This document shows positions 1 to 8,964 of a stretch of 64,000 bases of DNA, one piece after another. The stretch lies in assembly GCF_036227125.1 (NCBI RefSeq), contig NZ_CP109435.1, forward strand, positions 3,100,001-3,164,000, given 5' to 3'. Position 1 is the stretch's first letter, and each line of letters begins with the position of its first letter. The notes beneath the pieces were generated by a model. It saw only the letters and a list, made by a program, of their open reading frames with translations, was not told the origin of the DNA and searched no databases. Made by a program: the position numbers and the translations under genes. Origin of the DNA: Streptomyces sp. NBC_01485. GTDB taxonomy: Bacteria; Actinomycetota; Actinomycetes; Streptomycetales; Streptomycetaceae.

Positions 1-1471
1 TCGTGGCATCCGCGCGCCGCTCGGCGAGTCCACCGTCGTCGACGCCCAGCCTGCGGGCCACGCGGTCTCCCCACTCGCGCAGTCCCGACCGGGCGACCGG
101 CGTGGCCGCGGCGAGCAGCTCGGTGAAGCGGACGACGGCGGGAACCAGCTGTCTGCCGGGACGCACCATGCTCTGGCCGCCCGTGTACTCCTCGAAATGC
201 GCCACACACGCCATGAGCTGGCCGACGGTGGGACCGTCCGGATCGGTCGGCGGCAGCCACGCCCGTTCTCCCGGCAGGGCGGCGCGTACCGCGGCGACCA
301 CGTGGGACGTCGGCGGCAGCACCGACGCCCCGTCCAACAGTGCGCGCAGGGAGTCGTACTCCAGGGGAGACAGCAGACCGGGCACCCCGAGCGAGCGGGC
401 CAACGCCAGAAACTCGTTCGCGGCCTCCCGGTCCTGGAGGTGGACCACCTCCACCACGGCCGCCATCGCCCGCTCCACCGTGTGCAGCGCGTGGGCGAGT
501 TGATCGTCGGAGGGGCACTGCCCGAGTCCGGCATCCGGACACGCCGATGCGAGGTGCTCGACGCACCGCGCCCGCAGGTCCGCGTCGGTGAGCGTGTTGC
601 GCAGGGCGATCCGGTCCCGTTCGGTCGACGCGGGCAAGGGCGGAGGGCACGGCGCAGCCAGCGACTCTTCGGAGCCGCCGAAGGTGCGAATGTGGAGACT
701 GACCGGCGTCTGCCGGGGACCGCCCGCGCTGTGCAGGCCGCCGAACCGTACCTTGACGTGCTGGACGAGAGCGGTCAGATCCGGTCGCAGATCAGTGGCG
801 TGCGCCTCCAGCCAGTCGAGTACGACGCGGGAGAAGACCCCACTGCCCAGCGCCGCGTCGTTCTCCGCGACCTGGCCGGGGGCAGCGGCGCACAACAGGA
901 ACTGCTCGACGCCGCGCCGGGGAGCGGTGGGGAACGCGGCGACCGCGGGCCCGGTCGGCTGGTGATAGTGCTCCAGGAACGTCGCGCACGCGTCGAAGAT
1001 GAGCACCTGCTGCTTGAAGCCGAGCAGATCGTCGCGCTGGAGGTACTCGGTCAGGTTGGCCGTGTCGATGCAGCGTTTGTCCTTCATGGAGGCGTCGGGA
1101 CACAGCAGCAGGCGACGGTCGCCGTGGTCCAGGATCCCGTGGCTGCCCCAGAAGACGTACAGCAGATCACCGGCCCGCCCGTCGAGGCCGCTGGTGAAGG
1201 CGTCCATGAGCTCGTGCCGTGACGAGATCGAGCACCAGGTGAATTCGCCGGGCTCGCTGTGCGCCTCCAGCAAGCGCAGGCCCTCCTCCCCCGGTGCCAG
1301 GAGCAACTGGATGTTGGCGGCTGGCACACCGCCCTTGCTCAGCCACCGGGCGAAGCGCAGGCCGTCGCCCACGGCGCCGGGCAGATCCCAGTCCGGATGC
1401 CGGGGATACCGTTCCACGCCGACCACGACGGCGTGGATGCGCTCCGGCTCGACGACATTCAGCCCATCCAT
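1..1471 (-). CDS. Caspase-like peptidase with helical C-terminal region (partial)
   Basis: The reading frame opens at an ATG at 1471, overlapping the end of the upstream hydrolase gene by 13 bases, and stays open to the left edge, so the C-terminus is missing. About 490 codons are visible. The N-terminal part (residues 10 to about 260) looks like a peptidase C14/metacaspase fold: an AVVVGVERY strand, then YVFWGSHG with the probable catalytic His at residue 111, then VLIFDACATF with the probable nucleophile Cys162. The rest is helix-rich and contains no motif I can name with certainty; its character recalls the effector-associated or middle regions of vWA-MoxR-associated (VMAP) conflict proteins, which is an inference. 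Tight coupling to a serine hydrolase suggests one functional unit, perhaps a defence or programmed-death module. Confidence 0.75.
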   Translation of the reverse strand, partial: MDGLNVVEPERIHAVVVGVERYPRHPDWDLPGAVGDGLRFARWLSKGGVPAANIQLLLAPGEEGLRLLEAHSEPGEFTWCSISSRHELMDAFTSGLDGRAGDLLYVFWGSHGILDHGDRRLLLCPDASMKDKRCIDTANLTEYLQRDDLLGFKQQVLIFDACATFLEHYHQPTGPAVAAFPTAPRRGVEQFLLCAAAPGQVAENDAALGSGVFSRVVLDWLEAHATDLRPDLTALVQHVKVRFGGLHSAGGPRQTPVSLHIRTFGGSEESLAAPCPPPLPASTERDRIALRNTLTDADLRARCVEHLASACPDAGLGQCPSDDQLAHALHTVERAMAAVVEVVHLQDREAANEFLALARSLGVPGLLSPLEYDSLRALLDGASVLPPTSHVVAAVRAALPGERAWLPPTDPDGPTVGQLMACVAHFEEYTGGQSMVRPGRQLVPAVVRFTELLAAATPVARSGLREWGDRVARRLGVDDGGLAERRADAT

Positions 1472-2634
1472 GTGCCGATGGCGTCCCAGACTCTACGGTT
1501 GGACCAGTACGCGCTGTGCGAGAACGGGAACGGTTGGCGGTTGTCGACCTCGTGGTCGGAGGCGTGTGCGGGGAACACCCGGGCGGCACTGAACGACAGC
1601 AGGTCGCGTCTGTCGTACAGATTCAACCAGCGCCTCGGAAAGTGCTCGGGCGGCATCTGCGGATGTTCGAGTGAGACCAGGGCGCCCGTCTCGTAGAAGA
1701 ACGGTGCCTGCGAACCGACGGTGATCAGTTGGTCGACCCTCTTGATCTCCTCCTGCATCATGAGGTCGACGCAGGCCACACCGCCGAGGCTGTGGGCGAT
1801 CACGGTGACGGCGTCCCCGGGCGCATGCTCGATGGTGCGCTTGATCAGCCGGCGCAGGGCGTGGCCACGGGCCTGGTAGCGCAGGATGTCGCCGACCGCA
1901 GGCAGGATCAGGCCGTCGTTGAGCGCGCCTCGTCGCCGCCGGGCCTGCCAGGACAGCGCGAGCAGGGCCGGCGTTGCGGCAGCCCTGGCCACTGTTCCGG
2001 CAAGGGTGCGTCCCTGGGTGTGGAGATCGGCGCTGACGAAGGAGAGCAGGGCATCCCGCTCGATGCCGTCCACGGAGTCGGCCCCGCGCTCCACCGCCGC
2101 TGCCAGCGTCGCGGCCACCACAGCTCGCGCGAAGGCATGCCGGTGCTCATAGCCGCCTTCGTCCGCCGTGGCGGCGGCATCACGTAACTCGGGCGACTCG
2201 GCGACCGTCCGGACGGCGGCGTCGAGGGCGCTGCTCATGCCTCGTTCCGCGAAGGCGGCACGCACCTCGGGGGACGGAACATAGGCGGAGAGCTGTTCGA
2301 AGAGCTTCTGAGCCGGGCTCTGTCCCCGCCCCATCCCCGAGACGACGGCCGTACGAAGGCTCAGCAGGCGCAGTTCGTAGCCGGGGTCCCGGTAGAGCAC
2401 CCCCCAGACGGCCACGTCCTCGTCCTCCTTGCGACCTCCGCCGGAGCCGGTGTAGTCAGGGATGCTCGCGCCGTCCAGGGCCAGCCCGGCGCCCGCCTCA
2501 CGTCCCCAGAAACAACCGCGCACGTCGACACCGGGCCGCAGTCCTGCCAGTGCCGACCGCACGGTCTCCAAAGTGGCGTTGTACGACTCTTCGCGCACAC
2601 CCGTGCCATGCACGAAAACCACTGAGCGCTGCAT
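1459..2634 (-). CDS. Serine alpha/beta hydrolase (lipase/esterase-like)
   Basis: The protein is 391 residues from the ATG at 2634; a GTG at 2643 is an alternative start. It begins with SVVFVHGTGV, the oxyanion-side strand of alpha/beta hydrolases. It carries the nucleophile elbow VIAHSLGG (Ser282), an acidic candidate in LNLYDRRDLL (Asp341 or Asp344) and a C-terminal His in PFSHSAYW (His373), so the catalytic triad looks complete. No signal peptide is seen, so it probably acts in the cytoplasm. A helical insert of about 150 residues lies between the first strand and the nucleophile. Its stop codon lies inside the start of the caspase-like gene, implying translational coupling. The substrate is unknown; a lipid or a host component attacked by a defence effector is possible. 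Confidence 0.7.
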   Translation of the reverse strand: MQRSVVFVHGTGVREESYNATLETVRSALAGLRPGVDVRGCFWGREAGAGLALDGASIPDYTGSGGGRKEDEDVAVWGVLYRDPGYELRLLSLRTAVVSGMGRGQSPAQKLFEQLSAYVPSPEVRAAFAERGMSSALDAAVRTVAESPELRDAAATADEGGYEHRHAFARAVVAATLAAAVERGADSVDGIERDALLSFVSADLHTQGRTLAGTVARAAATPALLALSWQARRRRGALNDGLILPAVGDILRYQARGHALRRLIKRTIEHAPGDAVTVIAHSLGGVACVDLMMQEEIKRVDQLITVGSQAPFFYETGALVSLEHPQMPPEHFPRRWLNLYDRRDLLSFSAARVFPAHASDHEVDNRQPFPFSHSAYWSNRRVWDAIGTWMG

Positions 2635-2746
2635 GTTCCCCACCCCGCAGACACGTGACCGGGCATCCTCGCGTGACCCTCGCCCGATGCTAGTGGGGAC
2701 TGCGGCCCCGAGCGCCCGATTCGCACAAGTCCGCCGTCCACCCTGT

Positions 2747-4102
2747 TCAGCTACGCCCGAAGCAGCGCTCCAACTCGTCCAAGTCGTAGAACTTGCTGCC
2801 CTTCGAGACGGGCTTGCAGCTCGCCTTGAAGGCGGTCTCCTGCTCGTTGTAGAGCATGCGGAGCAGGTAGCGGCCGTTCTTCTCGTAGACGTCCCACTGG
2901 ATGTTGGAGCCCAGGGGGGCCACGTCGGCGCCGCGCCACGGGTTGGCGGGGTACGTGTACGGGTGCTTCGGGGTCGCCGGGGTCGTGCTGCCGGGGAGGC
3001 CCATCAGGGCGCCCAGGGGGATGATCTCCTCGGCGTGGGTGAAGCGGAGTTCGGCACCCAGGGTGCTGGTGCCCGCGCGCTTGGCCTCCACCTGCTTGAA
3101 GAGGTCGTCGAGCAGGACGCCGGCCATCTTGTACGTGATGTCGCTGCCGGCGAAGCCGGGACCCTTCTCGTAGAAGTCCTCGGTGTCGCTGAGGTACCCG
3201 AACCAGGCGGCGTCGGAGGTGGAGATGTACCGCTGCATCCCCCAGCCCTTGCCGTCCGGTGACTCGTCGGCCATCGCGGGGGCGATCGCGTACAGGTTGT
3301 AGACGGCCGTCGCGGCGGCGACCCGGTCGGCGGCGGCGAGCTGCTCGACGAACGCGGCCTTGAAGAGGCGGCGCAGGACGCTGTCGGCGGCCTTGTGGGT
3401 CTTCGGCTGGTCGGTGATCTTCGCCAGGGTGTCCGCGAGACGCTGGTCGTTCGCGATGTAGTCGCGGTAGGCCGCGCCGCCGTCCGCCTTGTGGAAGTAC
3501 AGCAGGTCCTTGTCGGTGCGGGTCGCGCCGATCAGCGGCTTCAGGGCCGGGACGGCGCGGGCGAGGGCGCCCGCGTAGAGGTTGGCGCTGTCGACGGCCC
3601 TGCCCTGCCCGGAGCTGACGACGTCGATCTTCTCGCCCTCGCGGGCGATCCCGGCGAACAGGGACGGCAGGCGGTCGGCCATGCGGACCGCCGTGTCCTG
3701 CAGTTCCTGCTTGCCGAGACCGCTCAGATTGCCGTAGCCGACCTTCGCCATGGCGGCCTGGAGCGCACGCACCTTCGGGCCGAACTCCTTGCCCTTTCCG
3801 GTGAGTTGACCCGCCGCCTGCGCCTTGTCCCACAGGGCGAGGATCAGGTCGCCGTCCTCGCTGTCGGTGGCGGAGCGGGAGCCGTGCCGGGAGACGTTCT
3901 CCGTGAAGACGGGAGTGAAACCGGCCGGGGCCTTCTGGTAGGTCCGCGCGCTCTGCTGAGGCGCGTACGTGGCCTTCGTGCCGTAGCTGTCGCGGTGTGC
4001 CGACTGGTCTCCGGCCTGCGCGGGCAGGGCCGTGACCAGCACGGTGCACGTGGCGAGGGCCAGGACGGGGGTGAGGCGGGTGCGGTGGGTGAGGCGGTTC
4101 AT
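2747..4102 (-). CDS. Secreted histidine-type phosphatase
   Basis: This 451-residue protein starts at the ATG at 4102, which begins a Sec signal peptide (MNRLTHRT, hydrophobic core, AQA cleavage near residue 30). The signature RHGSR (residues 72-76) is the phosphate-binding motif of branch 2 histidine acid phosphatases, and the paired HAE motif occurs in FTHAEEIIPL near residue 350. The family removes phosphate from inositol polyphosphates or sugar phosphates outside the cell; the substrate here is not determinable. A larger in-frame extension upstream runs through uppS and was discarded. The gene lies just downstream of uppS in the same direction, but the function looks unrelated. Confidence 0.8.
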   Translation of the reverse strand: MNRLTHRTRLTPVLALATCTVLVTALPAQAGDQSAHRDSYGTKATYAPQQSARTYQKAPAGFTPVFTENVSRHGSRSATDSEDGDLILALWDKAQAAGQLTGKGKEFGPKVRALQAAMAKVGYGNLSGLGKQELQDTAVRMADRLPSLFAGIAREGEKIDVVSSGQGRAVDSANLYAGALARAVPALKPLIGATRTDKDLLYFHKADGGAAYRDYIANDQRLADTLAKITDQPKTHKAADSVLRRLFKAAFVEQLAAADRVAAATAVYNLYAIAPAMADESPDGKGWGMQRYISTSDAAWFGYLSDTEDFYEKGPGFAGSDITYKMAGVLLDDLFKQVEAKRAGTSTLGAELRFTHAEEIIPLGALMGLPGSTTPATPKHPYTYPANPWRGADVAPLGSNIQWDVYEKNGRYLLRMLYNEQETAFKASCKPVSKGSKFYDLDELERCFGRS

Positions 4103-4139
4103 GAGCGGATCGTCAGCGACCGTCGTGAACCGCCGGTGG

Positions 4140-4991
4140 CTACGAGGTGGCCGGATTCCCCGCGATGTCCCGCTCCATGGCCAAGAGTTCCTCATTCGGC
4201 ACGGCCCCGCCGAAGCGGCGGTCGCGGGAGGCGAACTCCATGCACGCCCGCCACAGGTCGCGGCGGTCGAAGTCCGGCCACAGCACGTCCTGGAAGACCA
4301 TCTCCGCGTACGCGCTCTGCCAGAGCAGGTAGTTGGAGGTGCGCTGCTCGCCGCTGGGGCGCAGGAACAGGTCGACGTCCGGCATGTCCGGGTAGTACAG
4401 GTACTTCGCGAGGGTCTTCTCATTGACCTTGGACGGGTCGAGGCGGCCCGCCTTCACGTCCTCCGCGAGCGCCTGCGCGGCGTCGGCGATCTCCGCGCGC
4501 CCGCCGTAGTTCATGCAGAAGTAGAGCGTGAGGCGGTCGTTGTCCTTGGTCTGCTCCTGGGCGATCTGGAGCTCCTTGGCTACCGACTTCCACAGCTTGG
4601 GCATCCGGCCCACCCAGCGGACGCGGATGCCGAGCTCGTCGAGGGTGTCGCGGGTCTTGCGGATGAAGTCGCGGTTGAAGTTCATCAGGAAGCGGACCTC
4701 GTCGGGCGAGCGCTTCCAGTTCTCGGTGGAGAAGGCGTACAGCGAGATGTTCCGCACGCCCATCTCGACCGCGCCCTGCAACACGTCGAGCACCTGCTCG
4801 GCGCCGACCTTGTGCCCCTCGGTGCGCGGCAGGCCGCGCTCCTTGGCCCAGCGGCCGTTGCCGTCCATGACGATCGCCACGTGCTCGGGCACCAGCTCGC
4901 CGGGGAGCTTCGGCGGACGAGCGCCGGACGGGTGCGGCTCCGGCGTCCTGTACTCCCGACGCTGCCGCCCCAGGAACCCGCGTACGACCAT
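4140..4991 (-). CDS. uppS: Isoprenyl transferase (undecaprenyl diphosphate synthase type)
   Basis: The 283-residue product is a cis-prenyltransferase that condenses isopentenyl diphosphate onto allylic diphosphates to make polyprenyl carriers for cell-wall synthesis. Visible signatures are [14 protein letters not shown] with the diphosphate-binding Asp, [13 protein letters not shown], and [24 protein letters not shown] split over the C-terminal region. The N-terminal extension of about 35 residues is typical of Streptomyces orthologues. It lies downstream of recO in the same direction, separated by an 81-base gap with short repeats. Streptomycetes usually carry two such synthases; this matches the one next to recO. 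Confidence 0.93.
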   Translation of the reverse strand: MVVRGFLGRQRREYRTPEPHPSGARPPKLPGELVPEHVAIVMDGNGRWAKERGLPRTEGHKVGAEQVLDVLQGAVEMGVRNISLYAFSTENWKRSPDEVRFLMNFNRDFIRKTRDTLDELGIRVRWVGRMPKLWKSVAKELQIAQEQTKDNDRLTLYFCMNYGGRAEIADAAQALAEDVKAGRLDPSKVNEKTLAKYLYYPDMPDVDLFLRPSGEQRTSNYLLWQSAYAEMVFQDVLWPDFDRRDLWRACMEFASRDRRFGGAVPNEELLAMERDIAGNPATS

Positions 4992-5030
4992 GTCTTTCTC
5001 GTCTCCCTCGGTCTTGCAGTCTTGCTTTCG

Positions 5031-5081
5031 GCGTTCTGTGTCTCTGCCGCGTTCTGTCTCTCTGCCTGCGTTCTATTTCTC
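5031..5081. repeat. Short tandem repeat between recO and uppS
   Basis: Two adjacent 18-base copies (5031-5048 and 5049-5066) differ at one position and read GCGTTCTGTGTCTCTGCC and GCGTTCTGTCTCTCTGCC, followed by a degenerate third copy that runs into the recO stop. On the transcribed minus strand the repeat is purine-rich, which is unusual beside the surrounding GC-rich coding sequence. Confidence 0.6.
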
Positions 5082-5819
5082 CACGTACCGGAGTGAGCGC
5101 AGGCCGCGCTCCAGGTGCCAGTGCAGGTAGGCGGACACCAGCCCGCTGCCCTCCCGGACGTGGCGCGGCTCGCCCGCGTCCGCCGTCTCCCAGTCTCCCG
5201 TGAGCAGCGCGCCCAGGTGGACCAGGGTCTGCGGCGACGGTACGACGCTGCCGGCCACCCGGCAGTCGACGCAGACGGAGCCGCCGGCGGCGACGGAGAA
5301 GAACCGGTTGGGGCCGGGCATGCCGCACTTGGCGCAGTCGCCGAAACTGGGGGCGTACCCGTTGACGGCCAGCGACCGCAGCAGGAACGCGTCCAGGACG
5401 AGGTGCGGGGCGTGCTCGCCGCGGGCCAGGGTCCTGAGCGCCCCGACGAGCAGCAGGTACTGCTGCACGGCCGGTTCGCCCTCGTGGTCGGTGAACCGCT
5501 CGGCGGTCTCCAGCATGGCCGTACCGGCGGTGTAGCGGGCGTAGTCGGTGACGATGCCGCCGCCGTACGGCGCGATGGTCTCGCTCTGCGTGCACAGCGG
5601 CAGCCCGCGCCCGATCAGCTCGCTCCCGCGCGCGAAGAACTGCACGTCGACGTGGGAGAAGGGCTCCAGCCGGGCCCCGAACTTGGACTTCGTCCGCCGC
5701 ACGCCCCGTGCCACGGCCCGCACCCGGCCGTGCCCGCGGGTCAGCAGCGTGATGATGCGGTCGGCCTCACCGAGCTTCTGGGTCCGCAGGACGACACCGT
5801 CGTCCCGGAAGAGACTCAT
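5073..5819 (-). CDS. recO: DNA repair protein RecO
   Basis: The 248-residue product matches RecO in length and layout: an N-terminal OB fold (MSLFRDDGVVLRTQKLGEAD, then residues to about 80) and a helical domain with a zinc-ribbon pair, CAKCGMPG and CVDC, near residues 160-190. RecO acts with RecR to load RecA onto SSB-coated DNA in gap repair. The start at 5819 overlaps the stop of a 36-codon ORF (ATGA overlap), so translation may be coupled to it. uppS follows downstream, the usual Streptomyces arrangement. Confidence 0.92.
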   Translation of the reverse strand: MSLFRDDGVVLRTQKLGEADRIITLLTRGHGRVRAVARGVRRTKSKFGARLEPFSHVDVQFFARGSELIGRGLPLCTQSETIAPYGGGIVTDYARYTAGTAMLETAERFTDHEGEPAVQQYLLLVGALRTLARGEHAPHLVLDAFLLRSLAVNGYAPSFGDCAKCGMPGPNRFFSVAAGGSVCVDCRVAGSVVPSPQTLVHLGALLTGDWETADAGEPRHVREGSGLVSAYLHWHLERGLRSLRYVEK

Positions 5820-5926
5820 CCCACACCGCCGATGCCCTGGCCTTCGCCCGCCCGCACCACGAAACGGCCCGCAGCACCCGGCCTCCGGCTGCGCGGCCCG
5901 CCGTCGTCGTCGCGGAACAGGCTCAT
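5816..5926 (-). CDS. Small leader ORF preceding recO, repeats the RecO N-terminus
   Basis: This 36-codon ORF starts at the ATG at 5926 and ends with a TGA that overlaps the recO ATG. Its first residues are MSLFRDDD, and RecO begins MSLFRDDG. The two 24-base starts differ at five positions, three of them synonymous changes within the seven shared codons, so the peptide similarity is better kept than the DNA. The remainder is Gly/Arg-rich and unrelated to RecO. A -10-like hexamer GAGAAT lies 7 nt upstream of the ATG, the same spacing and sequence as at era, suggesting that the recO mRNA may begin at this ATG. It could be a regulatory uORF or a partial duplication; translation is not proven. Confidence 0.45.
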   Translation of the reverse strand: MSLFRDDDGGPRSRRPGAAGRFVVRAGEGQGIGGVG

Positions 5927-5984
5927 GGCACCCATTCTCGCCTACCCGGAGTGGGTGGTGTGCCGGGCGGTTAGGATCCGCCGG

Positions 5985-7436
5985 GTGGTGCGGCGGGCGC
6001 TGGGGCGCGATTTCGGGTGGTTGTGGGGGGCGTACTCGGTCAGTGCGCTCGGGACCGGGCTGGCGTTCAGCGCGTTTCCGTTGATCGCGGTGCTGGTGTT
6101 GCACGCCGGGCCCGCCGAGGTGTCGGTGCTGGCGGCCGTGGGGCCCGCGGTGGGGGCGGTGCTGGCGGTGCCGCTCGGGCCGTGGGTGGAGTTCCGCCGG
6201 AAGCGGCCGGTGATGGTGGCCGCGGACCTGCTGCGGTGTGGGGCGCTGCTGAGCGTCCCCGCCGCCTACGCGCTCGGCGTCCTCGGCCTCGGGCAGTTGC
6301 TGGTCGTGTCGGTGATCGTCGCCGCGGCCGACATCTCTTTCACGGCGGCGAGCGGCGCGTTCCTGAAGTCGCTGCTGCCGCCGGAGGATCTGCTGGCCGC
6401 CAACGGCCGGTTCGAGTCGACGATGTGGACGACGACCATGCTGGGGCCGCCGCTCGGCGGGGCGATGATCGGCCTGTTCGGGCCGGTGGTGACGGTCGCG
6501 GCGGACGCGGTCAGCTACCTCCTCTCGGCCGCGGGGCTGCGTGCGATCGGCGGGCGGGAACCGGAGCCGGTGCGTCCGGCACATCCGGTACATCCAGCAC
6601 ATCCGGGTCGTAAGAGCTCCGCGGGGCGGCTGACCGGCGGGGACCTGCTCGCGGGCTGGCGGCATCTGCTCACCCATCCCGGGCTGCGCCCCCTGTTCCT
6701 CAACGCGGCGCTCGTGAACGGTCTGATCATGGCGGGCGCCCCGCTGATGGCCGTGCTGATGCTCGGCCCGCTGCACTTCGCTCCCTGGCAGTACAGCCTC
6801 GCCTTCGCCGTGCCCTGCACGGGCGGCCTGCTCGGCTCCCGGCTGGCCCCGCACCTGGTCGCCCGGTACGGACGCCGCCGGGTCCTGCTGACGGCGGGGA
6901 CGCTGCGCGTGTGCTGGCCGCTGGGGCTGGCGTTCGTCGGACCCGGCGTGGGCGGGCTGGCGCTGGTGATGGTGGTGGAGTTCGGGCTGATCGCCTGTAT
7001 CGGCGTCTACAACCCCGTCCTCGCCACGACCCGCCTGGAGCTGACGCCGACGGACCGGGTGGTGCGTACGTTGTCGGCGTGGTCGGTCGGCACCAAGGCG
7101 TCCATCGCCTCGCTCACCGCCCTGTGGGGCGTCCTGGCCGGCGTCACCGGGCCCCGCACCGCCCTCGCCGTCGCGGGCGGCCTGCTGCTGGTGACACCGG
7201 TGCTGCTGTTCGCGGTGCGCGGGAGCGTCAGCGGGCCCGGGGCCGCCACGACGGTTCCGGTCGATCCGGTGGATCCGGAGGATCCGGGCGGGGAGTCGGC
7301 TCGGCGGCGGCCTCTCACAAGCCCCGCACACCCCCGCCGACCGAACACACCCCCGCACACCTCACCGCACACCTCGCCGGACCCGGGCAACCGATTCGGC
7401 CCGGCCGGTGGTCTGGAGGGCGAGGAGGGTGGTTGA
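5985..7436 (+). CDS. MFS transporter
   Basis: The product has about 12 hydrophobic segments and a typical MFS loop (EFRRKRPVMVAADLLR) after helix 3, placing it in the major facilitator superfamily, exporter-like. The start is uncertain. GTG at 5985 lies exactly 7 nt after TAGGAT (5972-5977), a good Streptomyces -10 for a leaderless mRNA, and the sequence from VRRALGRDFG onward is where homology to membrane helices begins. An ATG at 5925 would overlap the recO leader ORF. The C-terminus ends in a Pro/His-rich tail. The last base of the stop is shared with the ATG of the sigma-factor gene. The substrate is unknown. Confidence 0.8.
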   Translation: MVRRALGRDFGWLWGAYSVSALGTGLAFSAFPLIAVLVLHAGPAEVSVLAAVGPAVGAVLAVPLGPWVEFRRKRPVMVAADLLRCGALLSVPAAYALGVLGLGQLLVVSVIVAAADISFTAASGAFLKSLLPPEDLLAANGRFESTMWTTTMLGPPLGGAMIGLFGPVVTVAADAVSYLLSAAGLRAIGGREPEPVRPAHPVHPAHPGRKSSAGRLTGGDLLAGWRHLLTHPGLRPLFLNAALVNGLIMAGAPLMAVLMLGPLHFAPWQYSLAFAVPCTGGLLGSRLAPHLVARYGRRRVLLTAGTLRVCWPLGLAFVGPGVGGLALVMVVEFGLIACIGVYNPVLATTRLELTPTDRVVRTLSAWSVGTKASIASLTALWGVLAGVTGPRTALAVAGGLLLVTPVLLFAVRGSVSGPGAATTVPVDPVDPEDPGGESARRRPLTSPAHPRRPNTPPHTSPHTSPDPGNRFGPAGGLEGEEGG

Positions 7437-7981
7437 TGCAGGCCGAACAAGAGGAGCGGTTCCATGAGTTCGTCAGAGCACGGTGGTCGCGGCTCGTACG
7501 GACCGCGTATCTGCTCACGGGGGACGTCCACCACGCGGAGGATCTGACGCAGACCGCGCTGGCCAAGGCGTACCGGTCGTGGTGGCGGATCTCGCGCACC
7601 GACAACCCGGAGGCGTACGTCCGGCGGATGCTGGTCAGTTGCAACAGTGACCGGTTCCGCAAGCGGCGGGTCGCGGAGGCGCTGACCGCGGCGCCGCCGG
7701 AGCGGGCGGGGCGGGACGAGGGTGCGGGGCGGGTGGAGGAGCGCGGCTCGCTGCTGGCCGGGCTGGCCCAACTGCCGCCGAGGCAGCGGGCGGTGGTGGT
7801 GCTGCGGTACTGGGAGGACCTGTCCGAGGCGGAGGTGGCCGAGGTGCTCGGCTGCTCGCCGGGCACGGTCAAGAGTCAGGCGTCGAAGGGGCTGGCGAAG
7901 TTGCGTACGTATCCGGGACTGACCCCCGTCGGTCGGGCGGCGACCGGTGGTCAGGGGCAGGGGCGGGGTGGCAGCCGGTGA
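7436..7981 (+). CDS. ECF sigma factor, SigE family
   Basis: The 181-residue protein has region 2 (FVRARWSRLVRTAYLLTGDVHHAEDLTQTAL) and region 4 (LPPRQRAVVVLRYWEDLSEAEVAEVLGCSPGTVKSQASKGL), the two domains of ECF sigma factors, without region 3. The layout fits the actinobacterial SigE family. Its ATG overlaps the stop of the MFS gene by one base and its TGA overlaps the next gene's GTG start by three, so the three genes form one operon. The following membrane-anchored protein is the natural candidate for its anti-sigma partner. Confidence 0.88.
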   Translation: MQAEQEERFHEFVRARWSRLVRTAYLLTGDVHHAEDLTQTALAKAYRSWWRISRTDNPEAYVRRMLVSCNSDRFRKRRVAEALTAAPPERAGRDEGAGRVEERGSLLAGLAQLPPRQRAVVVLRYWEDLSEAEVAEVLGCSPGTVKSQASKGLAKLRTYPGLTPVGRAATGGQGQGRGGSR

Positions 7982-8949
7982 GCGGGGCAGGGGATCAGGA
8001 CGATGTCAGGGACGACTTCAGGGACGGCTTCGGGGACGACTTCGGGTTCGAGGAGCGGATGCGTGAACTGCTTGCGGAGGACGCGTACACCATTCGGCCC
8101 TCGCCGGCGCCGTATCCGGCGATCCGGCGGCGTGGACTGGCCGAGCGGCGGCGGCGCGCGGCGGTGACCGGGGCGGCGCTGGCGGCGCTGGCCGCGGTGC
8201 CGGTGGGGGCGTACGCCGTGGCCGGGGGGAACGGGGGGCGGGGCGCCGACACGGCGGTGCCGAAGCCGTCGGTCAGCGCCCCGCGCAGCCCGGCCGCCAC
8301 ACCCGTCACGCCGGCCGGACCCGCGCGGCCGGCCACCACCGGGCAGTTGCTCGACGGGATCACGTTCACGCAGGCGGCGGACGGGCTGCGGAAGTGCATC
8401 GACCGGTACGGGCGGAACACGGCGACCGGGACCGGGTTGCCCGGCTCGGATCTGGGTGACACCGCGGACTACCGGATCATCCTGGCGATCAGCAGCACCG
8501 GCGACTCCAACGCGCCCGGCGACGGCATGTACGTCGTCGCGACCAAGGAGCGGCCGGCCGGCTTCCGGGTGATCTGCAACGTCAAGGACGGCCAGGGGGA
8601 AGGGCTCAACTCCGGCTCGAACGGGGGCGATTCACCGGACGCGGGGCCGGTCTTCGCCGACATCAACGGCGGCAAGCTGTACCAGCAGTCGTTCCTCGAC
8701 AAGGGCGACTGGAAACTGCCGTTCCGCTGGGGGTTCATCGGCACGGTCGAGCCGTCGGTCGCCGAGGTGACCGTCTCCTACGGCGACGGCGACCCCGTGA
8801 CCGCCGCCCTGGACCACGGCTGGTTCGTCGCCGCCGGCATCCTGCGCCGCCAGGTCACCCTGGCCCCGCACATCAAGGGCTACGACGCGGCCGGCAAGCT
8901 CGTCTACGACTCCGACGACGACAAGACGTACGAACGGACGCTCCCCTAG
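7978..8949 (+). CDS. Membrane-anchored protein, possible sigma-factor partner
   Basis: The 323-residue protein starts at a GTG overlapping the sigma-factor stop. An acidic N-terminus (Asp/Gly/Phe-rich to about residue 35) precedes a segment MRELLAEDAYTIRPSPAPYP. One transmembrane helix follows at about residues 60-80 (AAVTGAALAALAAVPVGAYAVAGG). A roughly 230-residue outside domain with two Cys residues completes it. Genes in this position after SigE-family sigma factors commonly encode such single-pass proteins, and a short cytoplasmic segment before the helix could bind sigma. No zinc-anti-sigma HxxxCxxC motif is visible, so the anti-sigma role is inference. Confidence 0.65.
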   Translation: MSGAGDQDDVRDDFRDGFGDDFGFEERMRELLAEDAYTIRPSPAPYPAIRRRGLAERRRRAAVTGAALAALAAVPVGAYAVAGGNGGRGADTAVPKPSVSAPRSPAATPVTPAGPARPATTGQLLDGITFTQAADGLRKCIDRYGRNTATGTGLPGSDLGDTADYRIILAISSTGDSNAPGDGMYVVATKERPAGFRVICNVKDGQGEGLNSGSNGGDSPDAGPVFADINGGKLYQQSFLDKGDWKLPFRWGFIGTVEPSVAEVTVSYGDGDPVTAALDHGWFVAAGILRRQVTLAPHIKGYDAAGKLVYDSDDDKTYERTLP

Positions 8950-8964
8950 GGGACGTTACGTGCG

